Part shown: positions 1 to 9,481 of the stretch, piece by piece
Layout of the letters: the number at the start of each line of letters is the position of its first letter
How positions within the stretch are numbered: position 1 is the stretch's first letter
DNA from: Rhodococcus xishaensis
Lineage (GTDB): Bacteria > Actinomycetota > Actinomycetes > Mycobacteriales > Mycobacteriaceae
Length of the DNA stretch: 64,000 nucleotides
NCBI RefSeq assembly: GCF_004011825.1
Contig: NZ_RKLO01000006.1
Span: 124,001-188,000 of the forward strand
Reading direction: 5' to 3'
Notes under the pieces: model-generated
Told to the model about the DNA's origin: nothing
Databases searched by the model: none
The model's input: only the letters and a program-made list of their open reading frames with translations
Translations under genes and position numbers: made by a program

Positions 1-191
1 TGCTTGGTCTTGGCGATCGCAGCCTCGAGCTCCGGGTAGGTCATCGTTGCCGACGCCAGGATTCCCAGGCCACCCGCGTTCGCCGTCGCGGAGGTCAGGC
101 GCGGTCCGGAGACCCAGCCCATGCCGGTCTGCACGATCGGGTGCTCGACACCGACCAGCTCGGTGAACGGGGTCTTCAACAGTTGGGTCAT
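1..191 (-). CDS. ipdC: IpdC, flavin-dependent reductase (5' part only)
   Basis: This is the N-terminal 63 residues of a nitronate monooxygenase/enoyl-reductase-like TIM-barrel flavoprotein; the rest lies off the left edge. The visible protein starts MTQLLKTPFTELVGVEHPIV and continues with the family's GMGWVSGPRLTSATANAGGL region, where FMN phosphate binding begins. Its ATG overlaps the ipdB stop by 4 nt (ATGA), so translation is probably coupled. Sitting directly after ipdA-ipdB matches Rv3553 (IpdC) of M. tuberculosis. That enzyme acts on a hydroxylated indanone-CoA intermediate late in cholesterol ring C/D breakdown. Function is inferred from family and synteny. Confidence 0.85.
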   Translation of the reverse strand, partial: MTQLLKTPFTELVGVEHPIVQTGMGWVSGPRLTSATANAGGLGILASATMTYPELEAAIAKTK

Positions 192-961
192 GACGCTACC
201 TCGCGATCACGCAGGTTCTTCGGATCGAGAACCTCACGGATGATGCGCAGTTCCTCGGTGGTGGGCTCGCGGGTGGTGCCCGCCGAGTCGAGGCCGGCCA
301 CCTCGAACGACGTGTTCGATACGACGTCGTCTGCGGCGACGCCCGGGTGCAGGGTCAGCGCGCGCATTGTGCGGTCGGGGCCGCCGAAGTCGAACACCCC
401 GAGGTTGGTGACGACGCGGTGCAGGTGCAGGAACCTGAACGCCGGGTTCTGCGGGTCGACCTTGTCGTAGCCGACACCTGAGACGACGTCGACCTTGTCG
501 CAGAACACGCGCGTACTGTGCTTGCCGACCCAGTAGCTGGTGGCGTGGTTGATCGTGTTTCCGGGGGCGCCGCGGACACCGAACATCTGACGGGTCGGGT
601 GTTGCAGCGGCCCGAATGCCGACAGGTTCTGGTTGCCGTACTTGTCGATCTGGTTGGCACCCATGACGACGTGGCGACGACCCGACGCGACGACGTCGAA
701 TACCTTGCGGAACGGCATCCAGCCCTCGATGGGTCCCTTCTTGCCCACGGGCGGGGTGTCCGCGAGGATCAGCGCCTCTCCGTCGGTGATGAGCAGGTCC
801 GGCTCGGAGGTCAGGCGGGCCAGTCGGGCGCCGATGAGCGGCAACGTCGCCATCGGGCTGGCCATGATCTCGCCGGCACCGGAGAAGATCTCGGCGCACG
901 CGATCGCGCAGTACTCGGCCCGAGTCACGGTGCGAGTGTCGGTGTCTTCCGTGGAGGTCAT
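188..961 (-). CDS. ipdB: IpdB, beta subunit of the ring-opening CoA-ester hydrolase
   Basis: 257 residues, type I CoA-transferase fold. IpdA and IpdB form a heteromer that resembles CoA transferases but hydrolyses a carbon-carbon bond in a cyclic 2-oxo-CoA thioester (COCHEA-CoA), opening the last steroid ring. Visible family features include the N-terminal TRAEYCAIACAEIFSGAGEI segment and the GANQIDKYGNQNLSAFG region. The start overlaps the ipdA stop by 4 nt and the stop overlaps the ipdC start by 4 nt. The echA20-ipdA-ipdB-ipdC order equals Rv3550-Rv3553. The operon is probably repressed by KstR2 from the site upstream of echA20. Confidence 0.93.
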   Translation of the reverse strand: MTSTEDTDTRTVTRAEYCAIACAEIFSGAGEIMASPMATLPLIGARLARLTSEPDLLITDGEALILADTPPVGKKGPIEGWMPFRKVFDVVASGRRHVVMGANQIDKYGNQNLSAFGPLQHPTRQMFGVRGAPGNTINHATSYWVGKHSTRVFCDKVDVVSGVGYDKVDPQNPAFRFLHLHRVVTNLGVFDFGGPDRTMRALTLHPGVAADDVVSNTSFEVAGLDSAGTTREPTTEELRIIREVLDPKNLRDREVAS

Positions 962-1842
962 GCCTGCTGCTCCTCTGCGAACTTCTTGACGGCGGCCTGG
1001 TAGTCGTCCTCGGACCCGGACAGGAACCGGTCGACGAACGCCTGCCAGGCTTCGGGCGACTCAGCCGACTTCGCATAGTGGCGCTGGAACTTCTCGTCGC
1101 GGCCGTAGCTATCGCCGGCCAGCGTGAAGTGGGCGCCGTTCGGGGCCTCGACGACACCGTCGACCATCATGCGGTTGAGGATCAGTTGCTGCAGCGGAAC
1201 CTCCTTGACGAGCTGTTCGGTGTCGACCACCTTCTCGACGGAGACATAGCGCTTCTCGGCGGCCAGGCAGTAGAGGTCGTCGAAGTACGGGTCGACGCCC
1301 AGGTAGCCGGCGTTGCCGTGGGCGTCACCGATGTTCAGGTGCACGAACGACGCGTCCAGGTTCAGTGCCGGCATCGCGATGAGCGTTTCGGCCTCGCCCG
1401 ACTGGCTCGGGTACGGCGAGGTGACGGTCCTCAGCTCGTCGCCCCAGAAGTTGAGGACGTCCGAGCCGAGGCCCGCGCGGATCGGGAGGAACGGGAGGCG
1501 GGCGGCCGCGGCCTCGAGGCCGCACTTGACCATGCCCTCGTCCATCTCGCGGACCTCGATCTCGCCATTGGTGCGGGCCTTGGCGAACCATGGGTCGTAG
1601 AAGGGCGCCGAGTCGAGCGAGACGAAGCCGTAGTAGGCCTTCCTGACCTTGCCGGCCGAGCAGAGCAGGCCCAGGTCCGGTCCGCCGTAGGTGACAACGG
1701 TCAGGTCCTCGAGATCAGAACGCAGGATCGCGCGCACGAACGCCATCGGCTTGCGGCGCGAGCCCCAACCGCCGAGGCCGATCGTCATGCCGCTGCGCAG
1801 CTCGCCGACGACCTCGTCGAGCGACTTCCTCTTGTCACGCAT
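958..1842 (-). CDS. ipdA: IpdA, alpha subunit of the ring-opening CoA-ester hydrolase
   Basis: 294 residues, CoA-transferase family I alpha subunit. It begins MRDKRKSLDEVVGELRSGMT and carries the glycine-rich IGLGGWGSRRKP loop near residues 21-32, typical of the CoA-binding start of this fold. It pairs with IpdB in cytoplasmic degradation of steroid rings C/D. The start is set by a GGGAG-type Shine-Dalgarno 9-10 nt ahead of the ATG. It lies 14 nt after echA20 and overlaps ipdB by 4 nt, so all four genes look like one transcript. In pathogenic actinomycetes ipdAB mutants accumulate CoA intermediates and are attenuated (literature knowledge). Confidence 0.93.
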   Translation of the reverse strand: MRDKRKSLDEVVGELRSGMTIGLGGWGSRRKPMAFVRAILRSDLEDLTVVTYGGPDLGLLCSAGKVRKAYYGFVSLDSAPFYDPWFAKARTNGEIEVREMDEGMVKCGLEAAAARLPFLPIRAGLGSDVLNFWGDELRTVTSPYPSQSGEAETLIAMPALNLDASFVHLNIGDAHGNAGYLGVDPYFDDLYCLAAEKRYVSVEKVVDTEQLVKEVPLQQLILNRMMVDGVVEAPNGAHFTLAGDSYGRDEKFQRHYAKSAESPEAWQAFVDRFLSGSEDDYQAAVKKFAEEQQA

Positions 1843-1856
1843 AGTTTTCCAACTCC

Positions 1857-2618
1857 CTACTTGTTCGCGCGCGGCTTGCCGGTGGCAACGAACTCGTCGC
1901 GGTGCTCATCGGAGATGCCGGCCAGGTTCAGCTCGAAGGTGAAGCCCTGCTCCAGGCGGTAGCTCGTGTGCACGTCCTGGACGTCGATCCGGTTGATCGC
2001 CTCCTTGGCCCGCCGAATGATCCGAGTGTCCTTCTCGGCGATCGCACTGGCGATCTCGCGCGCGGCAGCATCGAGTTCCTCGCGCGGGACGACGTCGTAG
2101 ACCGACCCGAAATGCTTGAGCGTCTGCGCGTCGACGTTCTTGGCGGTGTAGTAGAGCGTGCGCATCATGTGCTGTGGGACCAGTCGGGCAAGGTGGGTGG
2201 CCGCGCCGAGGGCGCCCCGATCGACTTCCGGGAGGCCGAAGACTGCGTCGTCGGAGGCGACGATGACGTCGGCGTTGCCGACCAGACCGATGCCGCCGCC
2301 GACGCAGAAGCCGTTGACGGCGACGACGACGGGAACTTCACAGTCGTAGACCGCGGCGAACGCAGCCGCGCAGCCGCGGTTGGCGTCGATGAGGGCGCCG
2401 TGGCCCTCGGTGGCTTGCATCTCCTTGATGTCGACGCCGGCATTGAAGCCGCGTCCTTCTGCGCGCAGGATCACGACGTGAGTGTTGTGGTCCTTTCCCG
2501 CCTCGAGGATTGCGTCGGCCAATTCGAACCAGCCCTGGGAAGGGATGGCGTTCACGGGCGGGTAATCGACGGTGACCGTGGTGATCCCGGCACCGTCCGA
2601 GGTCGAGGTGATGCCCAT
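1857..2618 (-). CDS. echA20: EchA20, crotonase-family ring hydrolase
   Basis: 253 residues, enoyl-CoA hydratase/isomerase (crotonase) fold. Characterised homologues (Rv3550) open ring D of an indene-carboxyl-CoA intermediate by hydrolysis rather than simple hydration. Crotonase features are visible: an oxyanion-hole region around EGRGFNAGVDIKEM and the GFCVGGGIGLVGNADVIVAS segment near residues 103-122. An AAGGAA Shine-Dalgarno supports the ATG at 2618. First gene of the minus-strand operon, divergent from an SDR gene, with a palindromic operator in the 96-nt gap. Confidence 0.92.
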   Translation of the reverse strand: MGITSTSDGAGITTVTVDYPPVNAIPSQGWFELADAILEAGKDHNTHVVILRAEGRGFNAGVDIKEMQATEGHGALIDANRGCAAAFAAVYDCEVPVVVAVNGFCVGGGIGLVGNADVIVASDDAVFGLPEVDRGALGAATHLARLVPQHMMRTLYYTAKNVDAQTLKHFGSVYDVVPREELDAAAREIASAIAEKDTRIIRRAKEAINRIDVQDVHTSYRLEQGFTFELNLAGISDEHRDEFVATGKPRANK

Positions 2619-2645
2619 GGCATGTTCCTTACGTCTGTTGACCGA

Positions 2646-2663
2646 ACCAAGCGATTGCTTGGT
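2646..2663. promoter_or_regulatory. Palindromic operator, candidate KstR2 site
   Basis: ACCAAGC-gatt-GCTTGGT is a perfect inverted repeat with 7-nt arms and a 4-nt centre. It sits in the divergent gap between echA20 and the SDR gene. Homologous genes in mycobacteria are controlled by KstR2, whose published motif is AnCAAGnnCTTGnT. The CAAG/CTTG half-sites are present here, but 6 nt apart instead of 2. A single site could serve both operons. Assignment to KstR2 is inference. Confidence 0.6.
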
Positions 2664-2714
2664 AAGTTATCACAGGCGGGTGCAGATGGCCCGTGTCGCT
2701 CAGGAAGGAACAAC

Positions 2715-3500
2715 GTGGATCTCGGTCTCGAAGGCAAGGTCGTACTGGTGACCGGCGGAGTGCGCGGAGTCGGTGCGGGGATCAGTCGGGCGTTCCTGCG
2801 CGCCGGGGCGACTGTTGTGACGTGCGCACGCCGTCCCCGCGAAGACACTGCCGAGCCAGTCGAGGTCGACGGCCGCAGCATCGAGTTCGTCCAGTGCGAC
2901 GTGCGTGACCCCGAGCAAGTGCAGGCGTTGATCGACGGGATCGTCGACAGGCACGGCCGACTCGACACCGTCGTGAACAACGCCGGCGGCGCTCCCTTCG
3001 CGATGGCGGCCGACGTGAGCCCGAAGTTCCACGCAAAGATCGTCGAGCTGAACCTGCTTGCACCCCTTCTGATCTCACAGATCGCTAATGAGGTCATGCA
3101 GAAGCAGGAGGACGGGGGATCGATCGTGATGATCTCCAGCGTCAGCGGCAGCCGTCCCTCCCCGGGCACTGCGGCCTATGGTGCCGCGAAGGCCGGGATC
3201 GACAGCCTCGCGGCCAGCTTGTCGGTCGAATGGGCCCCCAAGGTGCGGGTCAACTCGATCATTGTCGGGCTGGTGCAGACCGAGTTGAGCCACTTGCACT
3301 ACGGCGACGAGGCCGGTATCGAGGCGGTGGGCGCTACCGTACCGCTGGGTCGGATGGCACGTCCCGAGGACATCGGCAACTGTGCGACGTTCCTGGCATC
3401 ACCGTTGGCGGCCTACGTCAGCGGGTCGACACTTACCGTCCACGGTGGCGGCGAACGCCCGGCCTTCCTGGCCGCGGCAAATACGGAGGAGAACAAGTGA
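2715..3500 (+). CDS. Short-chain dehydrogenase (Rv3549c-like)
   Basis: 261 residues, NAD(P)-dependent SDR. The cofactor loop TGGVRGVGAGISRAF is near residues 14-28, the NNAGG motif follows, and the catalytic Ser with Y-x-x-x-K (AAYGAAKAG) lies in the middle; the C-terminal part is also classical. Start is GTG 2715, preceded by AGGAAGGA; reading further upstream would run through the divergent echA20. Position beside ipdAB-echA20 and co-directional overlap with the next SDR match Rv3549c/Rv3548c, members of the KstR2 regulon. The exact substrate, a hydroxylated CoA intermediate of ring C/D degradation, is not evident from sequence. Confidence 0.85.
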   Translation: MDLGLEGKVVLVTGGVRGVGAGISRAFLRAGATVVTCARRPREDTAEPVEVDGRSIEFVQCDVRDPEQVQALIDGIVDRHGRLDTVVNNAGGAPFAMAADVSPKFHAKIVELNLLAPLLISQIANEVMQKQEDGGSIVMISSVSGSRPSPGTAAYGAAKAGIDSLAASLSVEWAPKVRVNSIIVGLVQTELSHLHYGDEAGIEAVGATVPLGRMARPEDIGNCATFLASPLAAYVSGSTLTVHGGGERPAFLAAANTEENK

Positions 3501-4411
3501 GCGGATTGCTTGACGGTCGAGTCGTGATCATCACCGGCGCCGGCCGCGGAATCGGTCGTGCCCACGCCCTGGCCTTCGCGGCCGAGGGCGCCAAAGTCGT
3601 CGTCAACGACATCGGTGTCGGCGGCGATGGTTCCGTCACCGGTGAGACCCCAGCCGAGCAGGTCGTCGCCGACATCCAGGCGGCAGGCGGCACGGCGGTA
3701 GTCAATGGCGACGACGTCGCGTCGTGGGATGGCGCCCAGAACCTGATCAAGACGGCTTTGGACAACTTCGGGAGACTCGACGTTCTCGTCAACAATGCAG
3801 GCTTTCTGCGTGACCGCATGCTGGTCGGCATGAGCGAGGAGGAGTGGGACGCGGTGATACGCGTGCACCTCAAGGGCCACTTCGCACCGCTGCGGCACGC
3901 TGCCGCCTACTGGCGTGCCGAAGCCAAGGCAGGACGCCCGGTCGATGCCCGCATCATCAACACGAGCTCCGGCGCGGGCCTGATGGGCTCGATCGGTCAG
4001 GGCAACTACGCCGCCGCCAAGGCAGGCATCGCGGAGATGACCATCCAGGCTGCCGCCGAGCTGAGGAACTACGGCGTGCGGGTCAACGCGATCGCGCCCG
4101 CGGCTCGCACCCGCATGACGCTCGGTGCCGGTGGTCCGATGGCCGACGCGATGGCAGCCCCGGAGAATGGCTTCGACGCGATGGCGCCGGAGAACATCTC
4201 CCCGCTGGTCGTCTGGCTCGGTTCGGCGGAGTCGAAGGATGTGACCGGACGCGTCTTCGAGGTCGAGGGCGGCAAGATCACCGTTGCCGAGGGCTGGCGC
4301 CACGGACCCACCCAGGACAAGGGTGATCGCTGGGATCCCAGCGAACTCGGACCGGTCGTCGCCGACCTGCTGGCGAAGGGCGAGAACCCGCCTCCGGTTT
4401 ACGGCGCGTAG
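3497..4411 (+). CDS. Short-chain dehydrogenase, Rv3548c-like
   Basis: 304 residues, the same length as Rv3548c. It resembles the dehydrogenase part of peroxisomal multifunctional 3-hydroxyacyl-CoA enzymes: TGAGRGIGRAHALAFA cofactor loop, NNAGFLRDRM, catalytic YAAAKAGI, and a longer C-terminus than plain SDRs. GTG start overlaps the previous stop (GTGA), indicating translational coupling. Likely oxidises a 3-hydroxyacyl-CoA-type group on a steroid-ring fragment; this is a family inference. The gene ends before a bidirectional terminator. Confidence 0.86.
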   Translation: MSGLLDGRVVIITGAGRGIGRAHALAFAAEGAKVVVNDIGVGGDGSVTGETPAEQVVADIQAAGGTAVVNGDDVASWDGAQNLIKTALDNFGRLDVLVNNAGFLRDRMLVGMSEEEWDAVIRVHLKGHFAPLRHAAAYWRAEAKAGRPVDARIINTSSGAGLMGSIGQGNYAAAKAGIAEMTIQAAAELRNYGVRVNAIAPAARTRMTLGAGGPMADAMAAPENGFDAMAPENISPLVVWLGSAESKDVTGRVFEVEGGKITVAEGWRHGPTQDKGDRWDPSELGPVVADLLAKGENPPPVYGA

Positions 4412-4479
4412 CCGCAACCGGCGACGCCGACACATAGGGTCGGCCAAACACGGAGTGACCGAAACACAGGGTCACCGAA

Positions 4480-4528
4480 ACACGAGAATGCCTGCGCGCA
4501 CCTGCTCTGCGCGCGGGCATTCTCGTGT
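4480..4528. terminator. Bidirectional hairpin terminator
   Basis: Two 20-nt arms (4480-4499 and 4509-4528) pair with one mismatch around a 9-nt loop, between convergent genes (SDR on plus, GNAT on minus). Short direct repeats of an ACACAGGGTC/GACCGAAACAC kind lie just before it, from about 4432. Confidence 0.8.
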
Positions 4529-4537
4529 TCCAGGCCT

Positions 4538-5209
4538 CTACGCGGGCGCGCGGACGATCAGCGTCGTGCCGGGGAAGTACGCGGCGAGCTCGGTGCGTGC
4601 CTGCTTGAGCGACGCCGTGCCGTAGCCCCGCTTGCGTACCTCCGGTGCCACCCAGATCGCGACGTCCACCTCGTTGCCGGTCAACTCGCCGAACACCATG
4701 CCGACGCTGTCCGGCTGCTCTCCCGTTGTGCACTCCGCGACGAACCAGGCAGCCGACTCATCGGCTATCCGTGCCAGGCCGCCCTTCCGCTCGTTCTCGA
4801 TGCGCTCGGCGTTCCACGGGACGCCGGCGTCGTCGAGGCGCTCGGCGGAACGCTTACCGAATAGCCGGGAGTCAGAGTCCGAACTGGTGAAAAGGCGGAG
4901 GCGAACCCCCGACCCCGTGCTGTAGGGCCGCTGCTCCGGAAGCCACGCGAGGGTAGCGTCAAGGTCCTTGAGCTCGGCGCGGATGCGGTCGCGCTCCCTG
5001 ACCGTGAGCCGGTCGAAGTGCAGGTTCAGCACCGCGTCGGCGCAGAAATCGGTGGTGTCGAGCAGTTTGCGCACGGCGGTCACGGCCGCATCTCGGTCTT
5101 TGCTCTCGACGATGGCGTCCAAGACCTCATGGCGCCGGTCCAACGCTTTGAGTAGCGCCAAAGCGATTTCGCGCCGGTCGATCGCACGGTCGTGGTTCTT
5201 CACTGTCAT
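4538..5209 (-). CDS. GNAT acetyltransferase with gyrase-A-like helical N-terminus
   Basis: 223 residues from the ATG at 5209, chosen because GAGGAGGAA lies 6-12 nt ahead; longer in-frame readings lack a better site. Residues 12-92 are helical and resemble the coiled-coil linker region of DNA gyrase subunit A (LNLHFDRLTVRERDRIRAEL at 61-80). Residues 100-223 look like a GNAT N-acetyltransferase: WFVAECTTG, then the acetyl-CoA loop VRKRGYGTASL. It could acetylate a small molecule or protein, or protect gyrase; neither is shown. It interrupts the steroid genes and has no obvious metabolic link to them. Confidence 0.7.
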   Translation of the reverse strand: MTVKNHDRAIDRREIALALLKALDRRHEVLDAIVESKDRDAAVTAVRKLLDTTDFCADAVLNLHFDRLTVRERDRIRAELKDLDATLAWLPEQRPYSTGSGVRLRLFTSSDSDSRLFGKRSAERLDDAGVPWNAERIENERKGGLARIADESAAWFVAECTTGEQPDSVGMVFGELTGNEVDVAIWVAPEVRKRGYGTASLKQARTELAAYFPGTTLIVRAPA

Positions 5210-5374
5210 GTTTCGACGTTCCTCCTCGAGAACCGGTGTGCCCGGCGCCGGTGCATGCCGGGCGTCGCCCCCATTATTCCCGCCGGACGCCGAGCGGGGG
5301 AGTGCTGCGAGTGATTCGCAAACGATCACCTCGCGAACGGCCAAACCGCCGCCGGGCCCGAGGCAGAAACCGCG

Positions 5375-6595
<1,221 letters not shown>

Positions 6596-6683
6596 CTACC
6601 GGGCAAGGATCGAGGCGGTCGACTATTCGGGTTGACTGCTAGCTAGTTCTTCCCCGGACCGACGCTCTGTGATTCAATGCGTG

Positions 6684-6697
6684 TAGAACGTGTTCCA
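6684..6697. promoter_or_regulatory. KstR operator for cyp125
   Basis: TAGAACGTGTTCCA, a KstR box with intact GAAC-n2-GTTC core, 38 nt before the cyp125 GTG start. It is separate from the fadA5 box, so the divergent genes seem to have individual operators. Confidence 0.8.
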
Positions 6698-6735
6698 CAT
6701 CGCTTCGCGTCTGGTCGCAAGGGTAGGAGACAGCA

Positions 6736-7986
6736 GTGGCGCAGCCCAATATTCCTTCAGGGTTCGATTTTACGGATCCCGACATCTATGCACACCGACT
6801 CCCTGTCGAGGAACTTGCGGAGGTTCGCAAGACCCAGCCGGTGTTCTGGGTCGATCAACCCGATGGCGTCGGCGGATTCAACGACGGTGGCTACTGGCTC
6901 GTCACCAGGCTCGAGGACGTCAAGGACATCTCGATGCGGAACGACGTCTTCTCGACGTGGCAGAACACCGTGATCCCGCGCTTCCAGGACGACATCGAAC
7001 GCGAGAACATCGAACTGCAGCGTTTCGTGCTGCTGAACAAGGACGCACCCGAGCACACCAAGCTGCGCAAGCTGGTCTCGCGTGGGTTCACCCCGCGCGC
7101 CATCAACGGCCTCAGGAAGGAACTGACCGACCGCTCCGAGGCGATCGTCAAGGGCGCAGCCGAGGAGGGTGAGGGCAACTTCGTCACGCAGGTTGCGGCC
7201 GAGCTCCCGCTACAGACCATCGCAGAGATGATGGGGGTGCCACAGGAGGACCGCCAGAAGCTCTTCGACTGGTCCAACCAGATGACCGGCTACGACGATC
7301 CGGAACTCGACATCGATCCGCAGGCCGCGTCGATGGAGATCCTCGCCTACGCCTACCAGCTGGCCGAGGCGAAGAAGAAGAACCCGGCGAACGATATCGT
7401 CACCACGCTCATCGAGGCGGACGTCGACGGTGAGGAACTCAGCCCTGAAGAGTTCGGCTTCTTCGTGATCTTGCTCGCCGTCGCAGGCAACGAGACCACG
7501 CGCAACGCCACCACGCACGGTATGAAGGCCTTCATGGACAACCCCGAGCAGTGGGAGCTCTACAAGAAGGAGCGGCCCAAGACCGCTGCCGACGAGATCC
7601 TCCGCTGGGCCACCCCGGTCGCCGCATTCCAGCGCACCGCACTGGAGGACACCGAGGTCGGCGGCGTCGAGATCAAGAAGGGGCAGCGGCTGGTCCTGAG
7701 CTACCTCTCGGCCAACTTCGACGAGGAAGTCTTCGACGAGCCCCAAAAGTTCGACATCACCCGTGATCCCAACCCGCACGTGTCGTTCGGTGGTACCGGC
7801 GCCCACTACTGCCTGGGCGCCAACCTGGCCCGCATGCAGATCGATCTGATCTTCAACGCCATCGCGGACTACCTGCCGGACATCACCGAGGTTGCCGACC
7901 CGCGGCGTCTACGCTCCGGCTGGCTCAACGGCCTCAAGGAGTACCAGGTGGACTACAAGACCTCGGGCTGCCCGGTCAAGCACTAG
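6736..7986 (+). CDS. cyp125: CYP125, steroid C26/C27 monooxygenase
   Basis: 416 residues, soluble cytochrome P450. It oxidises the terminal methyl of cholesterol or cholest-4-en-3-one to alcohol, aldehyde and acid, starting side-chain degradation. Visible: I-helix AGNETT (residues 250-255), ExxR helix in ADEILRWATP, and the haem loop FGGTGAHYCLGAN with ligand Cys359. GTG start 6736 follows GGTAGGAGA. The N-terminal NIPSGFDFTDPDIYAHRLP is characteristic of CYP125. It needs a ferredoxin partner; the one at 21990 is a candidate. Confidence 0.95.
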   Translation: MAQPNIPSGFDFTDPDIYAHRLPVEELAEVRKTQPVFWVDQPDGVGGFNDGGYWLVTRLEDVKDISMRNDVFSTWQNTVIPRFQDDIERENIELQRFVLLNKDAPEHTKLRKLVSRGFTPRAINGLRKELTDRSEAIVKGAAEEGEGNFVTQVAAELPLQTIAEMMGVPQEDRQKLFDWSNQMTGYDDPELDIDPQAASMEILAYAYQLAEAKKKNPANDIVTTLIEADVDGEELSPEEFGFFVILLAVAGNETTRNATTHGMKAFMDNPEQWELYKKERPKTAADEILRWATPVAAFQRTALEDTEVGGVEIKKGQRLVLSYLSANFDEEVFDEPQKFDITRDPNPHVSFGGTGAHYCLGANLARMQIDLIFNAIADYLPDITEVADPRRLRSGWLNGLKEYQVDYKTSGCPVKH

Positions 7987-8005
7987 GTCCAGCGAGCACG
8001 GACTC

Positions 8006-8046
8006 GGTAGCGCCAGCGAGGCCCCTCGTCTCTCGCTGGCGCTACC
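8006..8046 (+). terminator. Hairpin terminator after cyp125
   Basis: Perfect 15-bp stem (8006-8020 with 8032-8046), 11-nt loop, 20 nt after the cyp125 stop. No strong T-run follows. Confidence 0.7.
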
Positions 8047-8113
8047 ACTAGTTTGGGAGCCTCTCGTCTGGGAGCCTTCGGGCGCGCAACGAGAGAGTCA
8101 CGGGTACAACGAA

Positions 8114-8146
8114 AGTGGGCGGTCACCGATCCGGTGACCGCCCACT
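8114..8146 (-). terminator. Hairpin terminator of the minus-strand ltp operon
   Basis: Perfect 15-bp stem AGTGGGCGGTCACCG (8114-8128) with its complement (8132-8146) and a 3-nt loop, 16 nt beyond the stop of the last gene of the minus operon. Confidence 0.75.
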
Positions 8147-8162
8147 TCAGGTTTGTGAGACC

Positions 8163-8594
8163 TCAGACCTGCTTTATCGTCTTCATCGCCCGCTCGAGTT
8201 CCCAGAAGGCCCGCAGCGACTGCAGCTTCCCGTCGGCGTTGACGCGATAGATGAACACTCCCTCCGCGTCCACCTGGCTGCCGGCGAGGACGGTGCGGAT
8301 CGTACCGATGTTGACGTTCTCATCGCCGCATACCAGTGAGTCCGTTATGAAGAACTCGAGTGAGTCGGTGTTGGCGATCGTCATGTCATAGAACCGCGAG
8401 AGGGCCTCGCGGCCGTGGTGCCCCTTGCCCTCTGGATCGAAGCCCGATGGGCCGACCGGATCCTCGACCCAGCCGTCCTCGGCGAACAGATCCAGCCACT
8501 CCTGCTTACGCCTTCCGCTCGCGGCTGACTGCGACGCCCGGGCGGCGACGCGCGCGGGGTGTTCGGGGGCGGCGGACTCGGTTTCTGCGGTCAT
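8163..8594 (-). CDS. NTF2-like / ketosteroid-isomerase-like protein
   Basis: 143 residues from ATG 8594. Cone-shaped SnoaL/NTF2 fold is suggested by the WLDLFAEDGWVEDPVGPSGF, HHGREALSRFYD and FIYRVNADGKLQSLRAFWE segments. Such domains isomerise, hydrate or bind small hydrophobic ligands; a steroid-derived ligand is plausible here but unproven. Last gene of the ltp operon, 8 nt after the oxidoreductase. The N-terminal 30 residues are Ala/Glu-rich and look disordered. Confidence 0.75.
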   Translation of the reverse strand: MTAETESAAPEHPARVAARASQSAASGRRKQEWLDLFAEDGWVEDPVGPSGFDPEGKGHHGREALSRFYDMTIANTDSLEFFITDSLVCGDENVNIGTIRTVLAGSQVDAEGVFIYRVNADGKLQSLRAFWELERAMKTIKQV

Positions 8595-8602
8595 GTCAGC
8601 TC

Positions 8603-9466
8603 CTAGTGGATGTACAGATCGGCGAACTTGCGTAGCGAATCCTGTTTGGCCTCGAGTGGGGCGTCGAATCCGAGACCATCGAAGATCCACGGGACGACGA
8701 TGCTGTCGGTGATACCCGCTTCGGCCATCTGGGCGTACCCGTCCTTGCCGAATCGGTCGATGCAGACCGCCTGGATCTCGAAAGGCTCTTCTAACCGGCC
8801 GTATTCGGTCCGAAGTTCCTTCAGCCGCGCCATCGTCGTGACGAGGTCGTCGAACTTCATCATCGCCGACGTCCAGCCGTCCCCGACTCGCGCCGCGCGG
8901 CGCAGCGCGACGTCGGTGTGGCCACCCACGTAGAACGGCACCGGCTTGCTCGGGGCGGGGCTTATCTGGAGCCGGTCGAAGTCGAAGAACTTGCCGTGGT
9001 ACTCGACCATGCCGCCACCGAGGACCAGCTTGATGACCTCGATCATTTCGTCGACGCGGGCGCCGCGCTTGCTGTACGGCACGCCGCACCACTCGAACTC
9101 CTCCGGGGCCCACCCGATCCCGACACCGAACCCGAATCGGTTGCCCGTCAGGTTGGCCACCGAGCCCACCTGCCGCGCGAGTAGCAGAGGGTTGCGGGAG
9201 CCGAGTTTGAGCACGTTCGTGTAGAACCCGATCGTGCTGGTGACGGCGCCCATCGCGGCCGCCGCGATCAACGGGTCCACCCACGGCGTCTCCGCGTTCC
9301 ACATGCGCGATCCATCGGGGGTGTACGGGTAGTCCGCGGCGGCCGTCTCCATGAAGAACAAGGAGTCGGGCAATGCGACGTTGCTGAAACCACACTCTTC
9401 CGCGGTCTGCGCCAGAGCCGTCAACTGCTCCAGCGGGCTCATCGCGATGCCGACCGTGAACTTCAT
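8603..9466 (-). CDS. LLM-class flavin/F420-dependent oxidoreductase
   Basis: 287 residues, luciferase-like TIM barrel of the F420-dependent subgroup. Seen: MKFTVGIAMSPLEQL start, NVLKLGSRNPLLLARQVGSV and GNRFGFGVGIGWAPEEFEWCGV, motifs common to probable F420-dependent enzymes of actinomycetes. It lies between ltp3 (15 nt upstream) and an NTF2-like gene (8 nt downstream), so it probably reduces or oxidises a sterol side-chain or ring intermediate. Cofactor F420 versus FMN cannot be decided from sequence alone. Confidence 0.82.
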   Translation of the reverse strand: MKFTVGIAMSPLEQLTALAQTAEECGFSNVALPDSLFFMETAAADYPYTPDGSRMWNAETPWVDPLIAAAAMGAVTSTIGFYTNVLKLGSRNPLLLARQVGSVANLTGNRFGFGVGIGWAPEEFEWCGVPYSKRGARVDEMIEVIKLVLGGGMVEYHGKFFDFDRLQISPAPSKPVPFYVGGHTDVALRRAARVGDGWTSAMMKFDDLVTTMARLKELRTEYGRLEEPFEIQAVCIDRFGKDGYAQMAEAGITDSIVVPWIFDGLGFDAPLEAKQDSLRKFADLYIH

Positions 9467-9481
9467 GGCTGGTTCCTCTCC

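Noticed and set aside
1902-2714. Long plus-strand open reading frame running into the first SDR gene
   Set aside because: It is antisense to echA20, and only the part from GTG 2715, with its own RBS, codes for a recognisable protein.
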